Assembly: GCA_017311315.1 (NCBI GenBank)
Contig: CM029631.1
Span: 8,738,514-8,802,513 of the forward strand
DNA: 64,000 bases
Origin: Dendrocalamus latiflorus
Taxonomy: Eukaryota; Streptophyta; Magnoliopsida; Poales; Poaceae
Direction: 5' to 3'
This document shows, one piece after another, positions 24,812 to 34,301 of the stretch; the stretch's first letter is position 1, and each line of letters opens with the position of its first letter. The notes beneath the pieces are model-generated. The model did no database searches. It was not told the DNA's origin and saw nothing but the letters and a program-made list of their open reading frames with translations. Made by a program: the position numbers and the translations under genes.

Positions 24812-25126
24812 TGTCATGGGCGTGGGCCCTGGGCCCAACCGATTCATTATTAGGAAGCTAGATATTAGTTTCTATTTGTTAAGGATATGATTAAGATTAG
24901 ATTCTATTTATTAGGATTAGTTTCTATTTATTAGAAATACGATTAAAATTAGATTCTATCTGTTAGAGGAGCCCATCTATATAAGGAGGCTGCCGCATGC
25001 TATTGGAGACAAACAAGAAATAACAAAGTCATTCTCATCTATAGTCTCTCTCTCTCTCGCTCTACACCAACGCTGCCCAGCCACCTTCTCGGTGGTGTTT
25101 ACCCCTATGAACTAAGGTTCATAATG
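24812..25126 (+). repeat. Left LTR of the gene-capturing element
   Basis: Pairs with 27692-28003. It contains a TATATAAGGAGG box. The terminal ATAATG, in place of ATAACA, shows end decay. Confidence 0.8.
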
Positions 25127-25148
25127 ATTTAGTATCAGAGCCAACACC

Positions 25149-25265
25149 ATGGCTTCTGCTACCGAGTTGTCATGTGACAAGATCATTGCTGGCTATGAAG
25201 AAATCATTGCTGGACTCAAGAATGTAGAGAGCACGTTAAAGAAGATGATGATAGCAAAAGAGTAG
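25149..25265 (+). pseudogene. Short coiled-coil leader ORF of the LTR element
   Basis: Just after the primer site a frame reads MASATELSCDKIIAGYEEI and continues with LKNVESTLKKMMIAKE before an in-frame stop. Its position and helical character mirror the start of the ORF in the 2.0-kb relative (20181), but the sequences are not alike. It may be the vestige of a gag start. Confidence 0.4.
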
Positions 25266-25524
25266 GCACAAGCAGCTGTGGCTGCGCGATCTACGGTAGC
25301 ACAAGGGATAGAAGCAATGGTAGCCGTGCCACGGCAACGACATTGCTACTGCAGCTTCATCAGGCACGGCCAGTGCTACATCTTCAAGCGACATCAGCGT
25401 GACATCTTTCAATGTCGACGCACCGACTACAAGCTACACCCCGTGATTGTGGAGGCACTACTTAGAGAGACGGCTAGGCTATCTTGGCCCCCTTTCCTTT
25501 CCCTGCCGTGACCACCAATCCAAC

Positions 25525-26130
25525 ATGCCCGATCTCCCATGTGATAGCTATGGCATCTGCATGCTCTGCCACACTGCTGCCCCTCCCGAGGTCGACATCC
25601 TCCGCTGCTCCACCTGCGCCGCCCCCTAGGACTCGTTCTACGCAGCCACATCCAGCGATCTAGAGTTCGATCCGTAGCTCCCGAAAGCGCCCACCGATCC
25701 CACAGCCCCCGAATCGCACCAATCGATCAATGCCCCATCAAATTTGTGAGATTCCACGCAAGATTGCATTGGATCGGCAACACCTCAAGAGGGCAGGAGA
25801 CAGCACGACGCGGAATCCGTCGCCCCCGCTCCCGCCTCCAAGGGCCAGCTCATCGCCGTCATCCACGCCATCGAGACCGATTCCACACTCTTCGACCAGG
25901 AGAAGGCGCGCCGCCGCCAGGCGCTACGCAGAGGCGGCCCGTCCGCCGTCGATGAGGAAGGGGTCTTCCTCCCGAACAGCAACCACATCGTCTTCCACTA
26001 CCAGATCCCGACGACCTCACCACCGAACGAGCTCCATGTGCACTGCCGCCATTCACGCCGCTTCTCCTCCGACCAAGAGAAGGCGTGCTGCCGCCAGGAG
26101 CTGCTCAGAGGCGGCCCGTCCGCCACCGAC
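25525..26130 (+). pseudogene. Captured VIM/ORTHRUS-like (PHD-type E3 ligase) N-terminal fragment
   Basis: The frame at 25525 reads MPDLPCDSYGICMLCHTAAP and continues with EVDILRCSTCAAP, then TAG where the family has tryptophan. The CxxC...CxxC pattern after LPCD is that of the N-terminal PHD finger of plant VARIANT IN METHYLATION/ORTHRUS proteins. Downstream, in another frame, about 25845-25965 encodes LIAVIHAIETDSTLFDQEK and RRRQAL, matching the linker helix after that finger. A second diverged copy, SDQEKACCRQELLRGGPSA, sits at about 26065-26130. The YDG/SRA and RING parts are absent. Stops and frame changes make it non-functional; assignment is by family memory, not a search. Confidence 0.6.
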
Positions 26131-26133
26131 ACC

Positions 26134-27590
26134 ATGACGTGCAAACGGTGGCTGTTCCTCCTCACCGACCCGACCTTCCTCCGCCGGCTCTGGCTGGACC
26201 ACGTGTCCTCCCTCCTCGACTTCTTCCAGCAGAGGAGTTTCGCGCGCACGAATAGGCAGATGAAGAGAGGGATGAGGCAGTACGCCTCCGCCTTCCGGTC
26301 AACCTTCGTATAGATGCCCAGGTCGGCGCTAGGCTCCGGCAACCGCGCCCTCTCCTCCTTCGTCACTGACGAAGATGGCCTCTTCAACCACGCCAAGCCG
26401 CTGGAATCACGTCGTGGCCTCCTTATGTGCCTCTTTCCCCGCACCTGTGAGGGATCCCTCCACGTCAGCGTCTGCAACCCCATCACTCGCGCACAGGGTT
26501 GAGAAAACCTGCGGTTACCGGCCGGTAACCGCCGGTAACCGGAAAACCCGGTGGCAACCGGGTTTTGAAAAACCGGCCGAAAAATTTTAAATGAAGATTT
26601 GAATTTTTGACTTGCTAATGCAGTGGGTATATTAGTTTGGGTATTGTTTTTGATATATTAGGTTGATTAGCTATTGTAGGAAGTAAAAAAAAAGGGTGCT
26701 GCCATAAAGAAGGGTGTTAGTAACTTGATCATGAAACTTAGCAGAGGACCTCTTATTGTAAATCTAAGGACTTTACAACATTATTCTTTGATTTAACAAT
26801 GCCCAATTCAAAATTAGATCAGTTATCGCTATTAGTTACTATACCAGCACATTTATCTTCATTTGAGAGACAATAACAATAGCACCAAAACTATGATGAC
26901 TGAAGAGAAAGAAATATTGAATGACTCTTGAAGATATAGGCAAATTCTAATTCATAAAAAATAGCCTTGTAAAGTGCTATACTATTATAAATAGCCTTGT
27001 AAACAGCCATAGTAAGTCTATACTAGTATATATTTGACAAGTTCATAACATGACCATAGTAGAGTATATGACATTAACATAGCTTAGCTTGGATGCCTCA
27101 CGAGTCATGACACTTGAGGGAGAGGGCTTCATGACGTGATCAAGGTAGTAATGAGCTATTTTTACGTACAACTTCAGGTCTTATTACTTTCTTAAACACT
27201 TTCTATGTAATATTTATATTATTCGAATTTCTAACCACCCAAACAGTTTTCACCGGTTTTTCCGGTTTTTACACCGGTTTTTTTCCGGTTACCGGACCGG
27301 TTTTTCCGGTTACCGTTTTCAAATTCGAATTTTGGATCACAAAATTTGACCGGTTTTTTCTTGGTTACCGGCTGGTTTTTCCGGTAACCGGCCGGTAACC
27401 GTTACCGGCCGTCCGGCGGTTTTTCCCCCGGTTCCGGTTTTCCAAACCTTGCTCGCGCACGCGACGTTGTCCCGCCGCTAGAGTGCAGCTTCCTTGGTCG
27501 GCACGTGAACGGCTATGCCATCCTCACGGCCGCCTACGGGGTCCTCAACCGAGAGCAATGGCTGCAGTCGACATGGTACTGCACTCCTCA
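26134..27590 (+). pseudogene. Captured F-box gene fragment, split by a hAT element
   Basis: From 26134 the frame reads MTCKRWLFLLTDPTFLRRL, the C-terminal half of a grass F-box (CKRWxxLLxDPxFLRR). FFQQRSFARTNRQMKRG follows, then an in-frame stop before MPRSALGSG and FVTDEDGLFNHAKPLESRRG, ending at VCNPITRA. The hAT element 26494-27451 interrupts it there. The frame resumes with VPPLECSFLGRHVNGYAILT (about 27465-27540). The junction with the VIM-like piece near 26130 makes this a chimera of two host genes inside one retrotransposon. The N-terminal F-box half is missing, so it is not a functional gene. Confidence 0.6.
26494..27451. mobile_element. Non-autonomous hAT element nested in the LTR element
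   Basis: The ends CAGGGTTGAGAAAACC and, inverted, CAAGGTTTGGAAAACC are flanked by perfect 8-bp duplications CTCGCGCA (26486-26493 and 27452-27459). Subterminal regions are packed with GGTTACCGG/CCGGTAACC repeats, likely transposase-binding sites. It is 958 bp and encodes no transposase. Confidence 0.9.
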
Positions 27591-27691
27591 TCGGCACCCA
27601 CCAGGACGACCATCACCTGCACCTCCACTCAAGCAACCATGGCCACCGCCTAGCAGCTCGAGGACGAGTTGCATATCCAGAAGGGGTGTAA

Positions 27692-28003
27692 TGTCATGGG
27701 CGTGGGCCCTGGGCCTAACTGATTCATTATTTGAAAGTTAGAGATTAGTCTCTATTAGTTAGGGATATAATTAAGTTTAGATTCTATCTATTAGAATTAG
27801 TTTCTATTTGTTAAAGATATGGTTAAGATTAGATTCTATATGTTAGGGAAGCCCATCTATATAAGAGGGCTGCCGCATAATATTGGAGGCAAGCAAGAAA
27901 TAACAAAGTCATTTTTATCTATAGTCTCTCTCCCTCCTCTACGCCGACACCGCCTAACCATCTTCTCGGTGGTGTTTATCCCTATGAACTAATGTTCATA
28001 ACA
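27692..28003 (+). repeat. Right LTR of the gene-capturing element
   Basis: TGTCATGGG...TTCATAACA, followed by AGTAC. It contains TATATAAGAGGG. Confidence 0.85.
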
Positions 28004-28008
28004 AGTAC

Positions 28009-29318
28009 AGGAGTAGGCACACGCAATATATCCAGAATTCCAGCATCGAGCTTGACGGACACATGCGGTGTTGCGGCGGGTTAAGCCACCGGTGGCTGCT
28101 GGAGACCCTCGAATTCAGTCACGCAGAAGAGGAAGCCGAGCCCTCAGTCTCCAAGTCGCGCGGAGGATGCTCTAGCGGACGAGCTCGACGGGAGGCACGC
28201 GCGTAGCGCCGACGGAAGGCGGCTCTGGTGCTGGCGACGGGGAGCGAGGAGGCGGCGATGGGAGGCAGGTCAGGCAGAGGAGGAAGCGGCGATGGGAGTA
28301 GGAGCGCTAGACACGGGTGCTGGGAGGCAGCTCTGGTGCGGGCGACAGGAGGCGAGGCGGCGACGATGGGAGGCAGGTCGCCGCCGAGGGCTGGAGTACG
28401 GCTTCAGAGTAGTTACAGAGCGGCGATCGATGGGTCGCAGCGGCAGGGGGGAAGCGTGGGTTACGCGGTGTCAGTAAAGATGGAGAGGAGTTACGGGCCT
28501 GGACATGGGCTTTAGATGCACGCAGTCCTCATTGCCACCTTAAGCTACTAATTTACCCCTTAGGCTTAACTAAAATTAAGTTGCTTTAGATGCGTGCGAA
28601 CTTTGCCACCTTAAGCAACTAATTTACCCCTTAGGCTTAACTAAGATTAAGTTGCTTTAGATGCGTGCGAACTTTTTCCTCGAAGGCACCGAAGTGTTCT
28701 TTCGGACTGAAGCTTATGATTTTTAGTTATAATTTATAGTTTTGGGTTATTCGTGTGAGATTACAGAGTGACAGAAACTCACGTGTGGTTTTTGCCGATA
28801 TAAATAAAATCGGTATAGTACATACTACAATTAACTAGTAGACTCTATCTTAAAAAGATACTTTATTTAAAAACTAGTTGAAAAACCAAAAGGCAGTTTT
28901 TAGAAATTGAAAAAATCAGTCCCATAAATTGCCTTAGTGTTTCTTTGAGCTATTCAAATGATAGGCCAGTCCTCGCAGTACGGCGACACGGTTGGATCAA
29001 ACACGAGATACCTGGCTTGGTAGAATGACTCCATCCCCTTGCCCAGGAGTGGGCATGGTGCCGGCAAGGGAGAAAAAGGTTGAACTTCCATAGCATGCAA
29101 ACAATAGCACTTCACTATGTAAAGTAAATAGCAGCGTTTAAGATGGCCCATGCATAAAGAGAAAGAATGACCAGAGTTGTTGATAGAATAGCATGGTTGA
29201 TTAATCTTCCAAGTTACGTATTTTTCATAGTTTGACCCATTGGTGGACATACATAGAAATATATGGCTATGATGGTAAATAACTTATCAATAACCTTCAT
29301 TTGCTACTGGAGGCATAC
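28009..29318. other. GC-rich patch, tandem repeat and unassigned sequence
   Basis: 28060-28515 is GC-rich with GGCGACGG/GGAGGCAGGTC repeats and no recognisable protein. 28510-28678 holds a tandem repeat, and 28690-28930 a decayed MITE of the 1610 family. On the - strand near 29090-28954 a frame ends YLVFDPTVSP plus a short tail. This resembles a motif seen in grass F-box proteins and may be another gene scrap, but the support is weak. Confidence 0.35.
28510..28678. repeat. 71-bp direct tandem repeat, about 2.3 copies
   Basis: TTTACCCCTTAGGCTTAACT and the surrounding sequence recur with a 71-bp period (for example GCCACCTTAAG at 28534 and 28605). The array is non-coding. Confidence 0.85.
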
Positions 29319-29950
29319 CTATGAGATGGCCATGTGCGCTTTGGGGAAGGGGATCGAATTCACCCTCAAGAGATGGACCATCCTTGCGAAAGACTTTCCT
29401 CAGGATATAATCCTTAGGAAATAGATCTTGTGATCAAAGTGCGTGTTTATCTCTTGTGAAGCTCATTCTCCTATCAACAGAACTGATCCTCAGGCTGTAA
29501 ACCCACAGAATTGTACATGGGACCTTGGCTAAAAGAGGAAGACTTGCTGCTGCATCTAAGCCCATTTGATCTTACACTAAGTTGCCTTTCCACATGAGCC
29601 CCTATAGCTTCTGTCTCTCTTCTCCTCTCTTTCCTCCACCACTCCTTGAACCATATTCAAGGACCTGACTGTAAGCTAGACCAACAGATATTGCATACTC
29701 TGCCATGTCCTCTGGCTTTGGATATTATACCCCTGGATCAAAAGATATTTAGCCACAGAAATATTTATATATAACATAGTCATCAAAACAGAGTTTGAAG
29801 CATTAGGCATTAGCATATACTTACCAGAGTAGAATCTCTCCAACATCTGGATTTGCAGAGGAGATTTATTCGTCCCTGCATTCTCCCTCTTTGCTTCAAG
29901 GCCATTGGTCATCATCTGAATAGAGCCATAATTAGTTTTCAGCATACCAA
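29319..29950 (-). pseudogene. Homeodomain gene remnant, homeobox-DDT (RLT3-like)
   Basis: On the - strand a first exon (about 29950-29825) encodes NKSPLQIQMLERFYS, a homeodomain helix-1 pattern, and ends at a GTAAGT donor. The next block (about 29711-29660) gives YPKPEDMAEYAISVGLAYSQ, helix 2. After a frame change near 29657-29662 comes IWFKEWWRKERRRETEA, the recognition helix with its invariant W and F. Further on are VDRRMSF, an in-frame TGA near 29435, and FPKDYILRKVFRKDGPSL plus EFDPLPQ up to a GTATGC donor at 29319. This last motif is what I associate with plant homeobox-DDT proteins of the RLT3 type. No AG acceptor fits the second exon without a stop. It is a broken gene. Confidence 0.6.
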
Positions 29951-31628
29951 GCAACAGAAAATGCCTAATTACACAAAACTAAAAATCCAGCCAATGGTAG
30001 CTTCACATGCTTACAACTGAGAACAGTGTCAACACAAACAAATAGCAATTGATCAGCAAGTACTACTCAACTTACAACTGCCTACAAAAGTACAATTCAA
30101 GGTCGCACATTTCTTTCAAAAATGATCGAATTAATCACAATCACAGGCCTAGTAACCAAAGTGATGCGTTCTATCCACTTCCACCTATTCCTGACAGAAA
30201 AAAAAATCTGACAAATCCAGCTCGGTTACGCACTCAGTTGTCTCACAACCGAATGAACCACAGCTCAAAAACAAAACCATTCGCTAATTGGGTGGCATAA
30301 CCAGAAAATTAGGAGAGCTGGGGCAAAAATTTAGCGTAGGCACAGCTCAATTTAACATCCAACTGTCACAGCTCTAGCGTAATTGTTGCAAAGATTTCAT
30401 TCTTCTTATGAAGCTACTAAAACCATTGAAATCAAAATTGACTTGAGTGTAAGAGACTCGAGAGTGTATGAGGGCCAAATGACTATACACTACTGCTCTA
30501 CTAGACTTTGAGATTGAGGCAAAGATTATTAAAAAGGAGACAAGTCTGGCGTGCTGGTGCTGGAGCATGGAAATCAAGCGCCAGCCTGCTCCATCACCGC
30601 ACCGCCCTCCCCTGGCCACGCCCGCTACGTCGCCAAGCCACGTGTTCCCTGGCCGCTACCTCGACGCACACCCCCTGCCCACAAACTAACCGTGCCGCCT
30701 GGAGCCCACGCCTCGCCGTGCGCCCCCTGCCCACAAGCTAGTTGTGCTGCCTGCTGCCCACACGCACACCACGCCTCACCGTGCACCCACGCCACTCCAA
30801 TGGCTCAAGTTCACACAACATCAACACCAATCCTCCTATGTAGGGTTTTTGATTATGTGGGACTGTGGGATGTGGGCCAGTGGGCATTAGTTGTGTGGTT
30901 TCCATTGTATTGCTCTGCTCATCCTCTCGTCTTCCTCCTGCTCGCTGCCTCGTCCTCATGGCTAACAGCTCCTTCAACCTGTCCGGCGCCGCTTTGGGCA
31001 AACGGCAAGGAAGCAGAGCTTCTGGCCGACCCAGGGCAGCTGTCCCTGCATGCCCCGGTACAGCATTACAACAGCATTGGCCCAGTATTTACTTATTACA
31101 ACAAACAACAAAGTAAACCAATTCGAGTCCAGTATTTCCCCTTCAAATACTACTGAAAAAAAGCTAGCATCGCCATCTCGACAGCCCAAAACCCACAGCA
31201 CCTTGATTCCCAACCTCCCTCGCATCCAAATCTCCAAAACCAACACGCAAAGCGAGCTCTAAAACCGAAACGCCTCACCACTCGCACGCAAACCCTCACC
31301 CATCGACCATCACCCAAGCCGATCACATCCCACGGAACCTCCCCCCCCCACGCATCCAATCACCCAAACCAAAACGCGATTCCAACCACAATTGGCCCAA
31401 TCGGGCCGAAACAGCATCACCGGAGACCAAGCCTCCAAAGCTAGAACCGGATCAGAGGGCCCCAGGAGCGTACCTGCGCGGGAGCCAGGGCGTAGGGTTT
31501 TAGCCTTTTAGGAGGCGGCCATGGGCGGCGAAGGTGAGGCGAGGCGGCGTTACGCTTGCGGTGGTGGTGTGGTAATGGCTGCTCGGTAAATTAGCGGCGG
31601 TAATTTCGGCCGAGTAGGTGGAGACGGA

Positions 31629-31771
31629 GAAGCCAAAAACCCTACGGATGAGAGCCATTTCTGCATTTTTGGCTGCCGCCGTTTTTAGGCCCTTAAACCC
31701 TCGGGGTAGTGAAGCCAAAAACCCTACGGATGAGAGCCATTTCTGCATTTTTGGCTGCCGCCGTTTTTAGG
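31629..31771. repeat. Two 61-bp direct copies, 82-bp period
   Basis: GAAGCCAAAAACCCTACGGA through GCCGCCGTTTTTAGG occurs at 31629-31689 and again at 31711-31771 without visible difference. It is a recent local duplication near a possible leader exon. Confidence 0.9.
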
Positions 31772-32495
31772 AAATCTCTATGTGGTTTTCTCGCGGATCA
31801 GCCCTTGAATGGAAAAGCCCTTCGTCGTTGGAAAATCAACTCTGGCACTGTTTGTTTTGGCTTTTTCAGTGGCTTATAAGCCAAAAAGCCTAAGTCTAAA
31901 CAAACGGATGGCTTTTGTACTAGACTTTTAAAAAGCCAAAAGCCACTATATAACTAAAAGCCAAAAGCCAGTTGAAATGAGCTTTTTGGCTTTTGTAGAA
32001 TGAAAATAACGCTTTGCCACTGAACTTCAAAAAATTTACGCGCAAATGCCATTGGTATATATAGTCGGAACCGATCGCATCTCCTCTCTCTATCTCTACG
32101 GTTAGGACCTCTCGCCATGATGCAGTAGCCCCCGCCGTCGTAGCCACAGCCCAGCATGGCGCCGCCCTGTAGTGCTCAGCCGGGCAGCCGCCGCAGTGGG
32201 GCGCGATCCCGCCGTCGATGCCGCAGCAGTACGCGCAACCGCGGCCACAGTAGTACGCACAACCGCTGCCGCAGCAGCCGCCAGTGATGTGGGGCCAGTG
32301 TTTACAAGTCAATTGTAGTAGACACTGTAGCGACTTTATCTACATCAGCCAAAATCGCATGCGAATATCTCTCTCGTAAACAACCAAAAGACATAAGCAG
32401 AAGTATAAAAAAAATAGGCCCAGTATATCACGCAATTACATGTACAAGCCCCCCATCTGTTAGGAGCAAGCGACCGTGTAGCAGTCCTTGTCAGG

Positions 32496-32817
32496 ACCAC
32501 GACAGCCGTTGGATCAGTCTGGACAGCTAAGTTTCGTTGTGCTGACAGATAAGGCCCAAAACCCAGCCTTCCAACCCAATGGTCATCTGCTTTCCTCAAA
32601 AAACGGCTCAATATATAATAAAACTTGGGCTAGATGATTGTTTGCTTGTTCTTAATACCACGGCAGCTGTTGGATCAGTCTGGACAGCTAAGTTTCGTTA
32701 TGCCGACAAATAAGGCCCAAAACCCAGCCTTCCAACCCAGTAGGCATCTGCTTTCCTCAAGAAACGGCTCAATATATAATAAAACTTGGGCTATATGACC
32801 ATTTGCTTGTTCTCAAT
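32496..32817. repeat. 161-bp tandem duplication
   Basis: ACCACGACAGCCGTTGGATC at 32496 and ACCACGGCAGCTGTTGGATC at 32657 begin two copies that both run through CGGCTCAATATATAATAAAA to TTTGCTTGTTCT. A few substitutions separate them. The array is non-coding. Confidence 0.9.
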
Positions 32818-34077
32818 TCAGAACTACTACGTACATACGGTTTAAAAACCCTAATGTCCCAACTCAAACCCATCCTAGTGTAATGTGTGCATGCGGTGTG
32901 CATGAATTGTGTGTCTCCCTTGTGTACTTCTAAAAAAACAGGTGTGTTTAATCCCCCCCCCCAACTATTGTAATATATTACACTCAAGAATTGATGCTAA
33001 CTATTGTAATATATTGCACTCAAGAATTGATGCTGCTCGGTATTGACTTAACTTTGTTAAATACTACACCAGATTAGTTTTAAAACTGCGTTATTCCACA
33101 ACGACTAGTTCATGTGTTTTTGAGGAAAGTTTTAGTGTCGTTATAAATTCCCGATCGAAATTGAACCTGATTCTATGGATGGCCGTAGTATGCTGTGCGC
33201 CGGTCGTAATTTACAGATGGCAACCAGCTTGAACTTGAATTGTACGCATGCAGTTGAATGCTATATATTAATCACAAGGAGATGTCTACTCCTATGGTGC
33301 ACTTATGTTCTTTTGTTAATTTAAGTAAAATTTTCACACAAATTGGACCAATCTAAACGTGGCACGCATGTCTCAAAAGGACTTCGAGGAAAGAAGATGA
33401 ATCGATATTCGATCAACTTAAAAACAATAAACCCGTATAGCACTAAAAGAAGGATAAAATACAGAGGAGTGGGGTAATGTATCGAAAATATAGATAAGCC
33501 TGGTCGCTTATTATATCCAAACGACATGAGATGGGACAGAAATAGCAGACAGCTTAATTGCTTCTTTCAGTCGGTCGATCTATGCATGTCGGCCGCCGGC
33601 GGCTGCATGCGTCGCGCCCGCAGCATCGTCCGAACCCGCGGCCTGTCGGGCGCCCACCGGAATACCTGTCCCACCGCGTACGTAGCCGGAGAGCCCCGAG
33701 GCAGTGCTCGCACTCACTGACATCTGGGCCCGTGCTGTGTGGGGCACCGGTGTCGGTGAGAGCGAACGAGCGGGCGCGTGGCGCGCCCGAGCTCCAGGAA
33801 GTACGGAGCTGCACGGCACGCGAACGGAGGGAAGCGCGCGTGCCCTTCCCGTTGCCGGCTCGTGGCCTCCACTATCTTCCCATACTGCCCCTCTGGGTAT
33901 GTCATCACGAAACAAGTAATCTTGTATATGAAGGTCAAAGCCAGACAACATACTGTGCAGAATTAGGGTAAAACTAATGATGGATCGGTACAGGTACGAT
34001 GGACCCCGAGGCTCAACTCACATTGCTTCAAGATATATGTGCTTTTCATTCTTTTTGGTTCGAAACATGCATAGCAG

Positions 34078-34088
34078 CATGTCCGACA
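34078..34088. promoter_or_regulatory. Zinc-deficiency-response-like palindrome (ZDRE-like)
   Basis: ATGTCCGACAT is an odd-length palindrome about 214 bp upstream of the ZIP start codon and about 85 bp upstream of its TATA box. The known ZDRE, RTGTCGACAY, is bound by F-group bZIP factors (bZIP19/bZIP23 type) that switch on ZIP genes under zinc shortage. This site has one extra central base, so binding is a hypothesis. Confidence 0.4.
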
Positions 34089-34172
34089 TGCATGGCCATT
34101 TTTGTCAATCCGTTTCTCGCGCCTTTGGTTTGCAAGCTGCATGAAGTCATCAGTACTCTGCTGTACACTCCT

Positions 34173-34179
34173 TATAAAA
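34173..34179 (+). promoter_or_regulatory. TATA box of the ZIP gene
   Basis: TATAAAA, 123 bp before the start codon. This spacing allows a leader of roughly 90 bases. Confidence 0.55.
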
Positions 34180-34301
34180 TGCCTTGCCAAGCACATGTAC
34201 AAACCCACACCAATTAGTCAAGACTCAATAGGTGATACACACGCACTGACACACACAACACATATACACACAGTTCATCCTAAACGGTTAAGCTCGAACA
34301 G

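Larger units (their letters stand above)
24812..28003 (+). mobile_element. Gene-capturing LTR element related to 19814-21831
   Basis: The LTRs at 24812-25126 and 27692-28003 start TGTCATGGGCGTGGGCC and end near TTCATAACA. AGTAC is duplicated perfectly outside (24807-24811 and 28004-28008). A decayed primer site (TTAGTATCAGAGCC) follows the left LTR. The 3' internal tail (CTCGAGGACGAGTTGCAT, then GAAGGGGTGTAA) matches that of the 2.0-kb element. The LTRs differ at many positions, so this copy is older. The interior has no retroviral enzymes but carries two host-gene fragments and a nested hAT element. Confidence 0.9.
29951..34000. other. Mostly non-coding; possible - strand leader exon, duplications, MITE fragments
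   Basis: At about 31600-31474 the - strand has a leader-like stretch ending GCGCAG/GTACGC, a good splice donor that could be the first non-coding exon of the homeodomain remnant. GC-rich ORFs at 30551-31156 and 33554-33971 overlap on both strands and match nothing I know. MITE-like GGCTTTTGGC repeats occur at 31840-32000 and 32285-32400. Two local duplications are listed separately. Confidence 0.4.
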
